Positions 1 to 8,178 of a stretch of 38,638 bases of DNA are shown in pieces (position 1 is the stretch's first letter; the number at the start of each line of letters is the position of its first letter). This DNA comes from Anaerolineae bacterium (lineage in GTDB: Bacteria > Chloroflexota > Anaerolineae > JAFGEY01), in contig JADHXD010000034.1 in assembly GCA_016783145.1 (NCBI GenBank), positions 1 through 38,638 on the forward strand. The letters run 5' to 3'. The notes beneath the pieces are model-generated. The model did no database searches. It was not told the DNA's origin and worked only from the letters and a program-made list of their open reading frames with translations. The position numbers and the translations under genes were made by a program.

Positions 1-1
1 C

Positions 2-1168
2 CCCGAGACAGGCGGATCTCGCGGTCCAGGACGTGGATGGAGAATGCAGGGCGCGGGCGATCCTGACTATGACCGGTTCCTGATCGCTGACCCGGACGGA
101 TGGGTGGTCTATGACACAGCGGATGAGCTGGTCGGCCTGCCCATCGATGCTGAACAGCAGGAGGGAGGGGCGCCCATCGTCGTGGACGGGAACGCAGTCG
201 GCACGCTCTGGGCCACGACAGGGGATCTCTCTGGTCATTCCGAGTTGGAGCGCCGGTTCTTGGACGCGGTAGACCGGGCCCTGTTGTGGGCCGTGCTGCT
301 CGTGGCTGTGGCCTCGCTGGTCGCCGCCGCCTTTCTCTCGCGCCAGCTTGTCGCACCGCTGCACAAGCTCACGGCGGCAGCAGAGGCGATGGCTGAGGGC
401 GACCTGTCCCAGCGCGTCGTAGTACGCACCCGAGACGAGGTCGGTGAGCTGGCACAGGCGTTCAACAACATGGCTGGAGACCTGCAAGCCGCCCAGGTGC
501 AGCGACGACAGATGACAGCCGACATCGCCCACGAGCTGCGCAACCCGCTGAGCATCATTCGCGGGAACCTCGAGGCCGTGCTTGACGGCGTCTACCCACA
601 GGATACCGAGCACCTGAGCCCCATCTACGAGGAAACGATGCTCCTGCAGCGGCTGGTGGAGGATCTGCGGCTACTCTCCCTGGCGGACGCGGGCCAGCTC
701 CAGTTGATCCGCACCGACGTGAACGTGTCCGAGTTGTTGAACGGAGTTGCGGAAAGCGCGAGGGCCGCAGCCGACGACAAGGGCGTCGATCTGCGCGTCG
801 ATTCGCCGCCGGACGCGCTCTACGTTGAGGGGGATGTAGACCGCTTGCGTCAAGTGATCGGCAACCTGGTCAGCAATGCACTTTGCTACACTCCCCGTGA
901 CGGCACCATCGCCCTCCGCGCGCGTCAGGCAGAGCACCTGATCCGCATCGCCGTCACGGACACCGGGCAGGGCATTGCGCCTGCCGACCTGTCACACGTG
1001 TTTGACCGCTTCTATCGGAGCGATAACGCCCGTGATCGCGCTTCTGGAGGATCTGGGCTGGGGCTGGCAATCGCCCGTGCGTGGGTAGAGGCTCACGGTG
1101 GCGAGATCGAGGTAGAGAGCACGGTCGGCAAGGGGTCCACCTTCCAGATCACGCTCCCGCGCACCTAG
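2..1168 (+). CDS. Sensor histidine kinase, BaeS-like (5' end cut by window)
   Basis: This is a membrane sensor kinase that autophosphorylates on His and passes phosphate to a response regulator, whose gene probably lies left of the window. The frame is open to the first base, so the true start and first membrane helix are missing; the first ATG is at 44. Counting from that ATG, a sensor remnant (1-75) precedes a membrane helix at about 78-100, a HAMP linker (101-150), a HisKA dimerisation box with phospho-acceptor His163 in AHELRNP, and a HATPase domain with N-box N274/N278, a G1 box DTGQG at 306-310 and a G2 box GGSGLGLA. The catalytic part looks complete. The next gene has its own promoter, so this gene ends its own transcription unit. 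The stimulus cannot be inferred. Confidence 0.93.
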   Translation, partial: PETGGSRGPGRGWRMQGAGDPDYDRFLIADPDGWVVYDTADELVGLPIDAEQQEGGAPIVVDGNAVGTLWATTGDLSGHSELERRFLDAVDRALLWAVLLVAVASLVAAAFLSRQLVAPLHKLTAAAEAMAEGDLSQRVVVRTRDEVGELAQAFNNMAGDLQAAQVQRRQMTADIAHELRNPLSIIRGNLEAVLDGVYPQDTEHLSPIYEETMLLQRLVEDLRLLSLADAGQLQLIRTDVNVSELLNGVAESARAAADDKGVDLRVDSPPDALYVEGDVDRLRQVIGNLVSNALCYTPRDGTIALRARQAEHLIRIAVTDTGQGIAPADLSHVFDRFYRSDNARDRASGGSGLGLAIARAWVEAHGGEIEVESTVGKGSTFQITLPRT

Positions 1169-1225
1169 GCGGCTCACGCCAGGGCCCACGCCCTTCCCTC
1201 TGAGCCACGTGGCGGGTATCCCTTT

Positions 1226-1253
1226 TTGTGAATGATCCACCTTGGGGTATAAT
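1226..1253 (+). promoter_or_regulatory. Sigma70-type promoter for the sugar isomerase genes
   Basis: TTGTGA at 1226-1231 is separated by 16 bp from a perfect TATAAT at 1248-1253. Initiation near 1260 leaves a leader of about 35 nt and rules out any translation start upstream of that point for the next gene. Confidence 0.75.
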
Positions 1254-1295
1254 CAAGTCCACCATACGCTCACATTCAGAGGAGGAATGAACAAG

Positions 1296-2111
1296 ATGAA
1301 ACTCTCTTTTACCACTCTGGGTTGTCCTCAGTGGACGCTGCGGCAAGTCGTCGAGAACGCCGCCCAACTGGGCTACGACGGCGTCGATTTCCGGGGCCTA
1401 CTGGAGGAGATAGACATCAGCAAACGTCCCGAGTTCACCACCGGCCTGAACGGTACCATACGCATGTTCGCCGATCACGGCGTCGACATCTCGGGCATCG
1501 CCATCGGAGCGCGCTATGCCATCGTCGATCCTGGGGAGAAGGAGAAGCAGTTCGATGAGACGCGGCGCAATATGGAACTGGCCGCCAAGCTGGGCACACA
1601 CATCCTCCGCGTGTACGGCGGTCGCGTCCCCAAGGGCCACACCGTGGACAGCATCCTGCCCACACTCGTCGAGAACTTGAGGCAGATCGGCGACGAAGCG
1701 GAGCAGTTTGACGTCACCCTGGCCCTGGAGACCCACGACGATTGGACCGACTCGGCCACGTTCGCCCGCTTGATGGCAGAGGCCGACCATCCCCGCGTGC
1801 GCGTGCTGTGGGACCTGCACCACCCTTTCCGCACCAACGGCGAGCTACCTCAGGTGACCTATGCCAACCTGGCCCCCTACACGGTCAGCATACACGTCAA
1901 GGACTCGCTCCCCGATGCGGGTGGAGGGCACACCTACGTCCTGCTGGGCGAGGGTGACGTGCCCTTGAAACCCATGCTCGATATGTTGGTGGATGGTGGT
2001 TACGACGGGTATGCTATCCTGGAATGGGAAAAACGCTGGATTCCCGAACTGGCAGAGCCCGAGATCGCTTTCCCGCAGTACGTCCAAAAGATGCGAGAGT
2101 GGCTGGAATAG
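1296..2111 (+). CDS. Sugar phosphate isomerase/epimerase family protein (TIM barrel)
   Basis: A 271-aa member of the xylose-isomerase-like AP_endonuc_2 superfamily, predicted to be a cytoplasmic metal-dependent sugar isomerase or epimerase. Metal-ligand motifs appear in the usual order: Glu in LALETHD, Asp in LWDLHH, His in SIHVKDS, and a C-terminal Glu in LEWEKRW. The start was chosen because AGAGGAGGA at 1278-1286 lies 9-10 nt before the ATG at 1296. The in-frame ATG at 1287 directly abuts that ribosome site, and the frame further upstream overlaps the promoter. The gene is first in a run of three same-fold genes on the same strand. The substrate is unknown; inositol, hydroxypyruvate or ketose chemistry are all possible. 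Confidence 0.88.
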   Translation: MKLSFTTLGCPQWTLRQVVENAAQLGYDGVDFRGLLEEIDISKRPEFTTGLNGTIRMFADHGVDISGIAIGARYAIVDPGEKEKQFDETRRNMELAAKLGTHILRVYGGRVPKGHTVDSILPTLVENLRQIGDEAEQFDVTLALETHDDWTDSATFARLMAEADHPRVRVLWDLHHPFRTNGELPQVTYANLAPYTVSIHVKDSLPDAGGGHTYVLLGEGDVPLKPMLDMLVDGGYDGYAILEWEKRWIPELAEPEIAFPQYVQKMREWLE

Positions 2112-2188
2112 AGTCACGCCCCTTCCTGAGCCGCGAGCCGCGCAGGAAAAAACCACACCATTCCTCTGAAAGTGTGCAAAGGGCAAAC

Positions 2189-2998
2189 ATGAAATACTGT
2201 CTGTGCAACGAAGTGTTCGACGGCTGGACGTGGGCGGACACGGTGCAGGTGATCGCCGACGCGGGGTACGATGGCGTCGAGATCGCCCCGTTCACCCTGG
2301 CTGAATCGGTCACCGACCTGTCGCCTGGCGAACGAGTGGTCCTCCGCACGCAGGCGAACGACGCCGGGCTGGACATCGCCGGGCTACACTGGCTGTTTGT
2401 CTCACCACAGGGACTGCACACGACCACCGATGATGCGGCGACTCGCCAGAGGACGACCGCCTACATGAGGGACCTGATCCGCTTCTGCGGCGACGTGGGC
2501 GGCAAGGTAATGGTCATTGGATCCCCCGGGCAGCGCGATGTGCAGGCAGGCGTACCGTACGCGACAGCCTGGCAGCGCTTCACCGACATGATCGCTGCCT
2601 GCGTTGACCTGGCAGCAGAGCGCAACGTCACGCTGTGCATGGAAGCCTTGTCCATCGACCAGACCAACTTTGTCACTTCCCTGGCGGAGGCGGTTGAGAT
2701 GGTCAAGGAGATCCACCATCCCAATTTTCAGACTATGTTTGACGTGCACAACGCGCACCTGGAAACCGATCCCCTGCCAGAACTGGTGCGTCGCTACATG
2801 CCGCACATCAAGCACATCCACCTCAACGAGATGGATGGCGGTTATCCCGGGTCTGGCGATTTCGACTTTGGGTCGATCTTGAGCGTACTTGAGGAGGAGG
2901 ACTTTCAGGGGTACGTCTCAGCCGAAGTCTTTGACCCGAGCCCCGGCGCAGAGTTCATCGCACGGGAGACCCTCCGCCACCTGAAAGGCGCGGTCTAG
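2189..2998 (+). CDS. Sugar phosphate isomerase/epimerase family protein, second copy type
   Basis: A 269-aa TIM-barrel protein of the AP_endonuc_2 superfamily, resembling D-psicose 3-epimerase or hydroxypyruvate isomerase relatives. The predicted metal ligands are Glu in CMEALS, Asp in MFDVHNAH, His in HIHLNEMD and Glu in SAEVFD. The frame stays open back to 2024 inside the preceding gene, but homology-like sequence starts at MKYCLCNEVF, so the ATG at 2189 is used. It has only a weak AAAGGG upstream. It lies 77 bp after the first isomerase on the same strand and differs enough from it to be a separate activity rather than a recent duplicate. Together they suggest a two-step sugar interconversion; this is inference. 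Confidence 0.86.
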   Translation: MKYCLCNEVFDGWTWADTVQVIADAGYDGVEIAPFTLAESVTDLSPGERVVLRTQANDAGLDIAGLHWLFVSPQGLHTTTDDAATRQRTTAYMRDLIRFCGDVGGKVMVIGSPGQRDVQAGVPYATAWQRFTDMIAACVDLAAERNVTLCMEALSIDQTNFVTSLAEAVEMVKEIHHPNFQTMFDVHNAHLETDPLPELVRRYMPHIKHIHLNEMDGGYPGSGDFDFGSILSVLEEEDFQGYVSAEVFDPSPGAEFIARETLRHLKGAV

Positions 2999-3045
2999 CG
3001 GGGAAACCACAGCGCACAGCACACGGCCGCGAAGGAGCGATGACG

Positions 3046-3894
3046 ATGCCCAGACTGGGCGCACACATGTCCATCTTGGGCGGCCTGCACCTGGCCCTGG
3101 AGCGTGGTCAGTCGATCGGCTGTGAGACGATCCAGGTGTTCACACGCAACAGCAACCGTTGGCAGAGCAAGCAGCGCACGCCGGAAGAGCTCGAGCTGTT
3201 CCGAAAGACGCAGATCGAGACCGGCATCCATCCGGTAGTGGCGCACGCGATCTACCTGATCAACCTGGCCTCCCCCGACTCAACCGTGCGCACCATGTCC
3301 AACGACGCATTCCGGGAGGAACTCGCTCGCTGTCAAGAGGCGGACATCCCCTACCTCGTGCTGCATCCTGGATCCCATAGAGGAAGCGGTCTCGATCGCG
3401 GCATCGCTCGCATTGCCCAGGGGATCAACGACGCATACGCCGAGCATCCCGAGTACACCGTCCTCACCCTGCTCGAGAACACTGCCGGGCAGGGCGACAC
3501 CATCGGGCGGACCTTTGAGGAACTGGCGCAGATCGCGGAGCGCATCCAAGACCGATCACGGATCGGCTACTGCATCGACACGGCGCATGCCCTGGCCTCG
3601 GGACACGAGCTGCGCACACCGGAGGGCTATGCCGAGACGTTCGCCCGCTTTGACGAGGTATTGGGCCTGGACAAGCTCTGCTGCGTGCACCTCAACGACT
3701 CCAGGTACGACCTGGGCGCCGAGCGAGACCGTCACGAGCACATCGGCAAGGGAACCATCGGGTTGGAAGCATTCCGCCTGATCTTGAACGATCCTCGGTT
3801 TGCCGACCTGCCGATGCTGCTCGAAACACCCAAGAGCGAAGACCTACACGAAGATGCGGAAGCCCTGGCCCTGCTGCGCAGCCTGATGACATAA
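3046..3894 (+). CDS. nfo: Deoxyribonuclease IV (endonuclease IV, AP endonuclease)
   Basis: Endonuclease IV cleaves DNA 5' of abasic sites in base excision repair, using a trinuclear zinc centre. Recognisable family motifs include LGAHMSILGG at the N-terminus, TRNSNRW, LHPGSH, LENTAGQG, CIDTAHALASG, CVHLNDS, the DRHEHIGKG block and the late ETP. At 282 aa it matches the family length and appears complete. AAGGAG at 3032-3037 lies 8 nt before the ATG at 3046; the in-frame ATG at 3040 is only 2 nt from it, so 3046 is preferred, though 3040 cannot be excluded. It follows two same-fold sugar isomerases by about 50 bp and is followed directly by a strong hairpin, so the three genes probably form one transcription unit. 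Confidence 0.95.
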   Translation: MPRLGAHMSILGGLHLALERGQSIGCETIQVFTRNSNRWQSKQRTPEELELFRKTQIETGIHPVVAHAIYLINLASPDSTVRTMSNDAFREELARCQEADIPYLVLHPGSHRGSGLDRGIARIAQGINDAYAEHPEYTVLTLLENTAGQGDTIGRTFEELAQIAERIQDRSRIGYCIDTAHALASGHELRTPEGYAETFARFDEVLGLDKLCCVHLNDSRYDLGAERDRHEHIGKGTIGLEAFRLILNDPRFADLPMLLETPKSEDLHEDAEALALLRSLMT

Positions 3895-3898
3895 AGAG

Positions 3899-3930
3899 GA
3901 AGGGCCAGCGTCCGGCATCGCTGGCCCTTC
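3899..3930. terminator. Strong 12-bp hairpin after nfo
   Basis: A perfect 12-bp inverted repeat (3899-3910 with 3919-3930) has an 8-nt loop and starts 5 bp after the nfo stop. The plus side is not followed by a T-run. The minus side continues into CTCTTT, so it may serve as a weak terminator for minus-strand transcription as well. Confidence 0.7.
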
Positions 3931-3967
3931 AGTAAGGAAAGGAGGAGAGAAAGATTAGATTGCACTT

Positions 3968-3996
3968 AGTATATCACATTTGAGGCCATTTGTAAG
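3968..3996 (-). promoter_or_regulatory. Possible minus-strand promoter between nfo and the radical SAM gene
   Basis: Read on the minus strand, CTTACA and TATACT are separated by 17 bp. The sequence resembles the strong minus promoter at 6697-6725. A transcript would start near 3961 and meet the hairpin at 3899-3930, giving an RNA of about 60-70 nt. No gene explains it. Confidence 0.3.
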
Positions 3997-4042
3997 TGAA
4001 ACTGGCGTTAATTTTGCGTAGTTATTCCGTGAAGCTCAACCC

Positions 4043-6550
4043 ATGCCCGAGCACGCAGCGCACGTACGCACGAACCTACATCATCTCAAGCAGGTCGAAG
4101 CCTTCCTGCCCTTTGATAACCCCACGTTCGGGAACCCGGCCTTTGAGGGCGCGTCCCACCGGGTGCTGATCGTGCGGCTGTCTCCTTTTCGAGACGTCGA
4201 TCGCTCCATCCCCCACCTCTTTCTGTTCCAGGAAGTCCGGCGAGCGCTTCCGCAGGCGTTCATTGATATGGCGTTCTTTCCCGACCGGTCCGCGCGCAAA
4301 GTGTTCGATCGAGGAAACGTCCCCTACCTGCTCGGCGTCCAGTCACTGCGCCCAGCAGACGCGTTCGACCTGGTATTGATCTCAAACGCATACACCCTCG
4401 AGCTGATCAACCTGCCCTACCTCCTGCTTCACTCTCACATTCCGCTCTATTCCAGCCAGCGCGGAGAGGAGTGGCCGTTCATGATCCTCGGCGGGTCCAA
4501 CGCGATGGCAGCTCAAGCGATCGTGTGCCCAGATGGTGACAGCCTGGTCGATGGCATTTTCGTTGGCGAAGGCGAAGGTAGAACCGGCAGCCTCGTCCAG
4601 TTCCTGGCACATTGCCGCCACCGAGACAGGCGGCAGGTGCTGGAGGAGGCCGCCACGCAGAGGGAAGGCTTTTGGGCCGCAGGGTCACTGCGCCTGACCC
4701 GCAAGGCTGTCTTGCACGCGCCAGAGGCACATCTGCTGCCGGTTGACTACCCTCTGCTCAACGGCCCGGAGGCGCACACAGCAAACTTGCAGATCACCTA
4801 TGGCTGCCCGGCATTCTGCTCGTTCTGCTTTGAAGGATACGATCGCAAACCGTATCGCGAGATCCCCCTGCCCGACCTAGTGTCTGCCGCCCGGCAGCTC
4901 AAGCACGCTCAGGGTGCCGAGGAGCTGAACCTGTACAGCTTTAACTTTAACGCGCACGAGGATATCATGGCGCTCCTCTTGGAGCTGCACGCGCTGTTCG
5001 ATCGTGTCAGCTTTAAGAGCCAGCGCGTGGACATCCTGCAGCACACGGCGACCCTGCTGCAAGCGGAGGTCGAGGCCGACAAGCGGAGTTACACCCTGGG
5101 CATCGAGGGGATCAGCGCGCGCCAGCGCGCCTGGCTGCACAAGAGCCTGCCCACAGAAGACATCGTCCGCTTGCTGGAAAGGCTCTTCACGCACAAGATC
5201 CGCGAGGTCAAGCTCTTTTACGTCCTGACCGGAACCGAGACCGAGGAGGACATCACAGAGTTCCGCCAGTTTCTGAGAAAGCTCAAAGATGTCCGGCGCT
5301 CACGGAACCGGGGCATCCGCGTGATTTTCAGCTTTGGACTGCTGATCCGCATGCCTTTTACGCCGCTGCGCTACGACAGGCTGCATCTCGACGAGGAAGC
5401 GTGGCGCCCGCTGATCGGCCAGGCCAAATCTGCCTGTGAGACAAACGGGTTCGAGTTCCGGCTGGCCTTTGACTGGCCTACCTACTGCGCCACCCAGGTG
5501 TTGGCCCTGGGCGGACACTGGTTGGTCGGACCGGTCGTGGAGATGGCGCGCAAGGGTCACGTATTCGAGGACACGCTGCCTCCCATCTACTGGGAGGAAC
5601 TCCGAGCATGGATGGTCCGGGAGGGACGCTGGAATGAGGCATTCCTGGGAGAAAAGGGACCGGACTATGTTTTTCCGATGGAACACGTCCAGTCCGACAT
5701 CGGGCCCGAGTTCCTGTACCGGCAGTATCAAGAAGCCCTCTCGGGGAGGGACACGGGGTACTGCCTGGGGGGGCGCGACGGGCACGGACGCTGCCTGGGA
5801 TGCGGGGCATGCCTGGATCAGGAGGAGCGACAGACGATCATGCGGCATCGGCTCCAGGCGCCCGAGGGTGACAGCTACATTGCCCGCCTGCAAGAGACGA
5901 TGAGCCGCAAACACCGCCTTCAGCCCGTCTACTGCCGGATCCGGCTGGGCCCGTTGGTAGAGGGAGTCGCCCCCGCGTTTCTCAACGCCTTTGTGTTCCG
6001 GGAGATCCTGGCTCGCTACCCCGAACTGACCGACAACTTACTGTCGGTGCGAGAGAGCCTGTTCACGCACCCCTTGAACGATCGCCGCTTCCCCACGATG
6101 AGCGGAGAGACGGTTTGCGCCCTAAAGGCCTGGGACGCTGCTGCCCTGGAGCACGCCCTGGCGGAACCCCGCTGGCAGGCTGGAGACCATGTCCGGGTCA
6201 TTCATCCAGCCGAGGGGTTCGTGCCGGGCACGTTCACCCGCCTACACCTGGACCTCCACCTGCCAGCAGAGCATTTCTCCGAACCGCGCCGGACGCTGGA
6301 ACACTACTTGCGCGATGCCTACCTCCCCTACTCCCTACGGCGCGAGGGCAACCGTTATCGCTTTGACGTTCCCAACAAGGGACTGAAAAAGAAGGTCGTG
6401 CTCGGCGGATGGTTTGAGGCGAGTGAGGAGGGCTTTGACGCCAGCCTGGACATCGGGCCGCGGTTCGACTTGATGGCTTTCCTGGCTGGATTTGGGGAGT
6501 ATGGCCTATTTCGCTACACGAAGGCCAGTGTCTCCGACATCGAATGGTGA
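4043..6550 (+). CDS. B12-binding-like radical SAM fusion protein (TIGR03960/DUF2344-like)
   Basis: An 835-aa cytoplasmic radical SAM protein. The N-terminal part (about 1-230) resembles the cobalamin-binding-like Rossmann region of such proteins (MILGGSNAMAAQA). The radical SAM core follows, with a CxxxCxxC cluster in CPAFCSFC (about residues 254-261) for the [4Fe-4S]-SAM centre. Near residue 575-595 a second cysteine group, C-x9-C-x2-C-x2-C (CLGCGACL), could bind another Fe-S cluster. The last 220 residues align in position with the DUF2344 radical-SAM-linked domain but are diverged. Proteins of this type often lie beside ribonuclease G and ribosomal genes; that context is absent here. The substrate is unknown. 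The start has only a weak ribosome site, but no better start is in frame. Confidence 0.82.
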   Translation: MPEHAAHVRTNLHHLKQVEAFLPFDNPTFGNPAFEGASHRVLIVRLSPFRDVDRSIPHLFLFQEVRRALPQAFIDMAFFPDRSARKVFDRGNVPYLLGVQSLRPADAFDLVLISNAYTLELINLPYLLLHSHIPLYSSQRGEEWPFMILGGSNAMAAQAIVCPDGDSLVDGIFVGEGEGRTGSLVQFLAHCRHRDRRQVLEEAATQREGFWAAGSLRLTRKAVLHAPEAHLLPVDYPLLNGPEAHTANLQITYGCPAFCSFCFEGYDRKPYREIPLPDLVSAARQLKHAQGAEELNLYSFNFNAHEDIMALLLELHALFDRVSFKSQRVDILQHTATLLQAEVEADKRSYTLGIEGISARQRAWLHKSLPTEDIVRLLERLFTHKIREVKLFYVLTGTETEEDITEFRQFLRKLKDVRRSRNRGIRVIFSFGLLIRMPFTPLRYDRLHLDEEAWRPLIGQAKSACETNGFEFRLAFDWPTYCATQVLALGGHWLVGPVVEMARKGHVFEDTLPPIYWEELRAWMVREGRWNEAFLGEKGPDYVFPMEHVQSDIGPEFLYRQYQEALSGRDTGYCLGGRDGHGRCLGCGACLDQEERQTIMRHRLQAPEGDSYIARLQETMSRKHRLQPVYCRIRLGPLVEGVAPAFLNAFVFREILARYPELTDNLLSVRESLFTHPLNDRRFPTMSGETVCALKAWDAAALEHALAEPRWQAGDHVRVIHPAEGFVPGTFTRLHLDLHLPAEHFSEPRRTLEHYLRDAYLPYSLRREGNRYRFDVPNKGLKKKVVLGGWFEASEEGFDASLDIGPRFDLMAFLAGFGEYGLFRYTKASVSDIEW

Positions 6551-6696
6551 TCCCTGTACCGGTACTTGATTTTGCGGCGCGTTTCGTTTTTCTTCCCTGT
6601 TTCGCCGCCGACGGGAGAGGGGCGGCGGGCTTCTATACCGCGCCCCGAGTCACATCTGGAGAGACTGTCCAAGAATACAACCAAGTAGGCAATACT

Positions 6697-6725
6697 AGTA
6701 TACCACATTGGTACCATTCTGTCAA
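6697..6725 (-). promoter_or_regulatory. Orphan consensus promoter on minus strand
   Basis: On the minus strand TTGACA (6725-6720) is separated by exactly 17 bp from TATACT (6702-6697), with an extended TGTGG before the -10. It points left into the 3' end of the radical SAM gene, and no minus-strand gene lies downstream. An antisense or small RNA is possible. The gene-free stretch 6551-6910 also holds a 10-bp palindrome at 6556-6565 and a two-copy repeat. Confidence 0.7.
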
Positions 6726-6781
6726 GGGCATTTCGAGCCAGGCATTCTGAAGCGCCGACCAGCGGCATAGGGATGCCGCCG

Positions 6782-6885
6782 CTACGTTCGCGTAGGTTTG
6801 TCGAGGGACTTTGCACAGACGCGGATCGGCGTGGGTTTGCCGCTCTACGTTCCCGTAGGTTTGTCGAGAGACTTTACAGCAGACG
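6782..6885. repeat. Two direct repeat copies of about 40 bp, 63-bp period
   Basis: Copies at 6782-6821 and 6845-6885 share the core TAGGTTTGTCGAG plus flanking CTACGTTC and GACTTT, with only a few differences. They lie just upstream of the ADP-ribosylglycohydrolase gene and downstream of the orphan promoter. The function is unknown; a dispersed intergenic repeat or binding sites are possible. Confidence 0.75.
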
Positions 6886-6910
6886 TGGAGTCCACGTTGG
6901 AGGAACGCCA

Positions 6911-8044
6911 ATGACCACTGCGAGCCTGGAATCAAAGATCCGAGGGTGTGTTTTGGGCGCGGCACTGGGCGACGCCCTCGGCGGACCCTTTGAGTTTGGG
7001 CCGCTAGAGCGGGTTCCGGCCCTCACCGGAGGAGACTGGATCGACGGCCTGTATCCATATGAGCGGGCCAGCGGCCCGCACGGCGTGTGGGGACTTCCCG
7101 GCGGAGGCTTACCTCCCGCAGGGACAGCGACAGACGACACCCGCCTCAACTGGCTGTTCCTGGAATTGGCGAACCGCCTGGAGTGTATGCCCAGTGCGAG
7201 GGATCTGGCCACCCGCTACCTGGAGATCTATGAGCAGCCGGACATCGTCTTTCCGGGCCATGCGGCGATCACGTGGAAGCAGTTCGAGCACTGGGAGGGC
7301 GCGTGCCGAGGGTACCTGGGCCAAACCTCCGAGCTGTACCCCGGCCTCACGCCCGACGTGCTCCTGGCGCGCAGCCTTGGGCTCAATTTCCCCGTCCTGA
7401 GCGGGCTGATCGCGTTCACGTGGGCAGGGCTATTGTTCCCAGGGCAGCCGGAGGAGGCGTACGAGGCGTCGTTCCGGGCGGACTTTTATGACATCGGTTA
7501 CGCAAGGGAGGCTGTGGCCCTGCTCGCCGCGGCGATCAGCATCGCCATTGCCGAGGAGATCACTCCGCAGGCGCTCTATGAACGAATCGTGACCTGCGAT
7601 CCCCTTCACCTTGGAGGGGAGTTCAGCGAGCCGTTCGTCGTGGGGCACCTTCCCCAATACTATCCCCTGGTGGCCGACCCGCAACCAGACCAGGCGACGG
7701 CCTGGGCCCTATCCGTGGCTTTTCGAAACTACCCCGCCTTTGACCCGTTCAGGACCTTTGCCGTCGCTCTCTTGGCCGTCCTGGCAGCGGAGGGGAACCC
7801 GATGCGATCGATCCTGATCGCGGTGAACCACGTGGGGATCAACGCGCACGGGAAGCCTGTGCGCTACGAGGACATTGACTGCTATGGCTGCATCGCGGGC
7901 GCACTGGCTGGCGCCCTTTCCGGGGTGGAAGCGTTCCCCCCTGCCCTGCTGGCGCAGGTAGCGGAGAGCAACCGGGCCGTGTACGGCTTGGACCTGGAAG
8001 GGACGATCGCGCGCACGATCGAGGTTTTCCACCGGGGGCGGTGA
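6911..8044 (+). CDS. ADP-ribosylglycohydrolase family protein
   Basis: A 377-aa DraG-like enzyme predicted to remove ADP-ribose from proteins or small molecules with a dinuclear magnesium centre. Near the N-terminus the family signature GCVLGAALGDALGG is followed by TATDDTRLN, which supplies the DDT metal ligands. Near the C-terminus the usual GDTDT metal motif is replaced by EDIDCYGCIAGALAGA: the two Asp are retained but the neighbouring Gly and Thr differ. GGAGGA at 6899-6904 lies 6 nt before the ATG at 6911, which sets the start; the upstream open frame lies in repeat DNA. It stands alone on the plus strand, and no ADP-ribosyltransferase is visible nearby, so the substrate cannot be inferred from context. 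Confidence 0.9.
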   Translation: MTTASLESKIRGCVLGAALGDALGGPFEFGPLERVPALTGGDWIDGLYPYERASGPHGVWGLPGGGLPPAGTATDDTRLNWLFLELANRLECMPSARDLATRYLEIYEQPDIVFPGHAAITWKQFEHWEGACRGYLGQTSELYPGLTPDVLLARSLGLNFPVLSGLIAFTWAGLLFPGQPEEAYEASFRADFYDIGYAREAVALLAAAISIAIAEEITPQALYERIVTCDPLHLGGEFSEPFVVGHLPQYYPLVADPQPDQATAWALSVAFRNYPAFDPFRTFAVALLAVLAAEGNPMRSILIAVNHVGINAHGKPVRYEDIDCYGCIAGALAGALSGVEAFPPALLAQVAESNRAVYGLDLEGTIARTIEVFHRGR

Positions 8045-8178
8045 CCCGGGTGCCATTTCGCGCAACAGGGAGGGGCGATGCGCGGTATGGGCAAGCCCTG
8101 CCCTACCGATCTCGGTCCGAGTGAATCGCTTCGGTTTCCTGGATCAGCGACTGCAGTAGGGGTACCCTCCGTCCCGTC

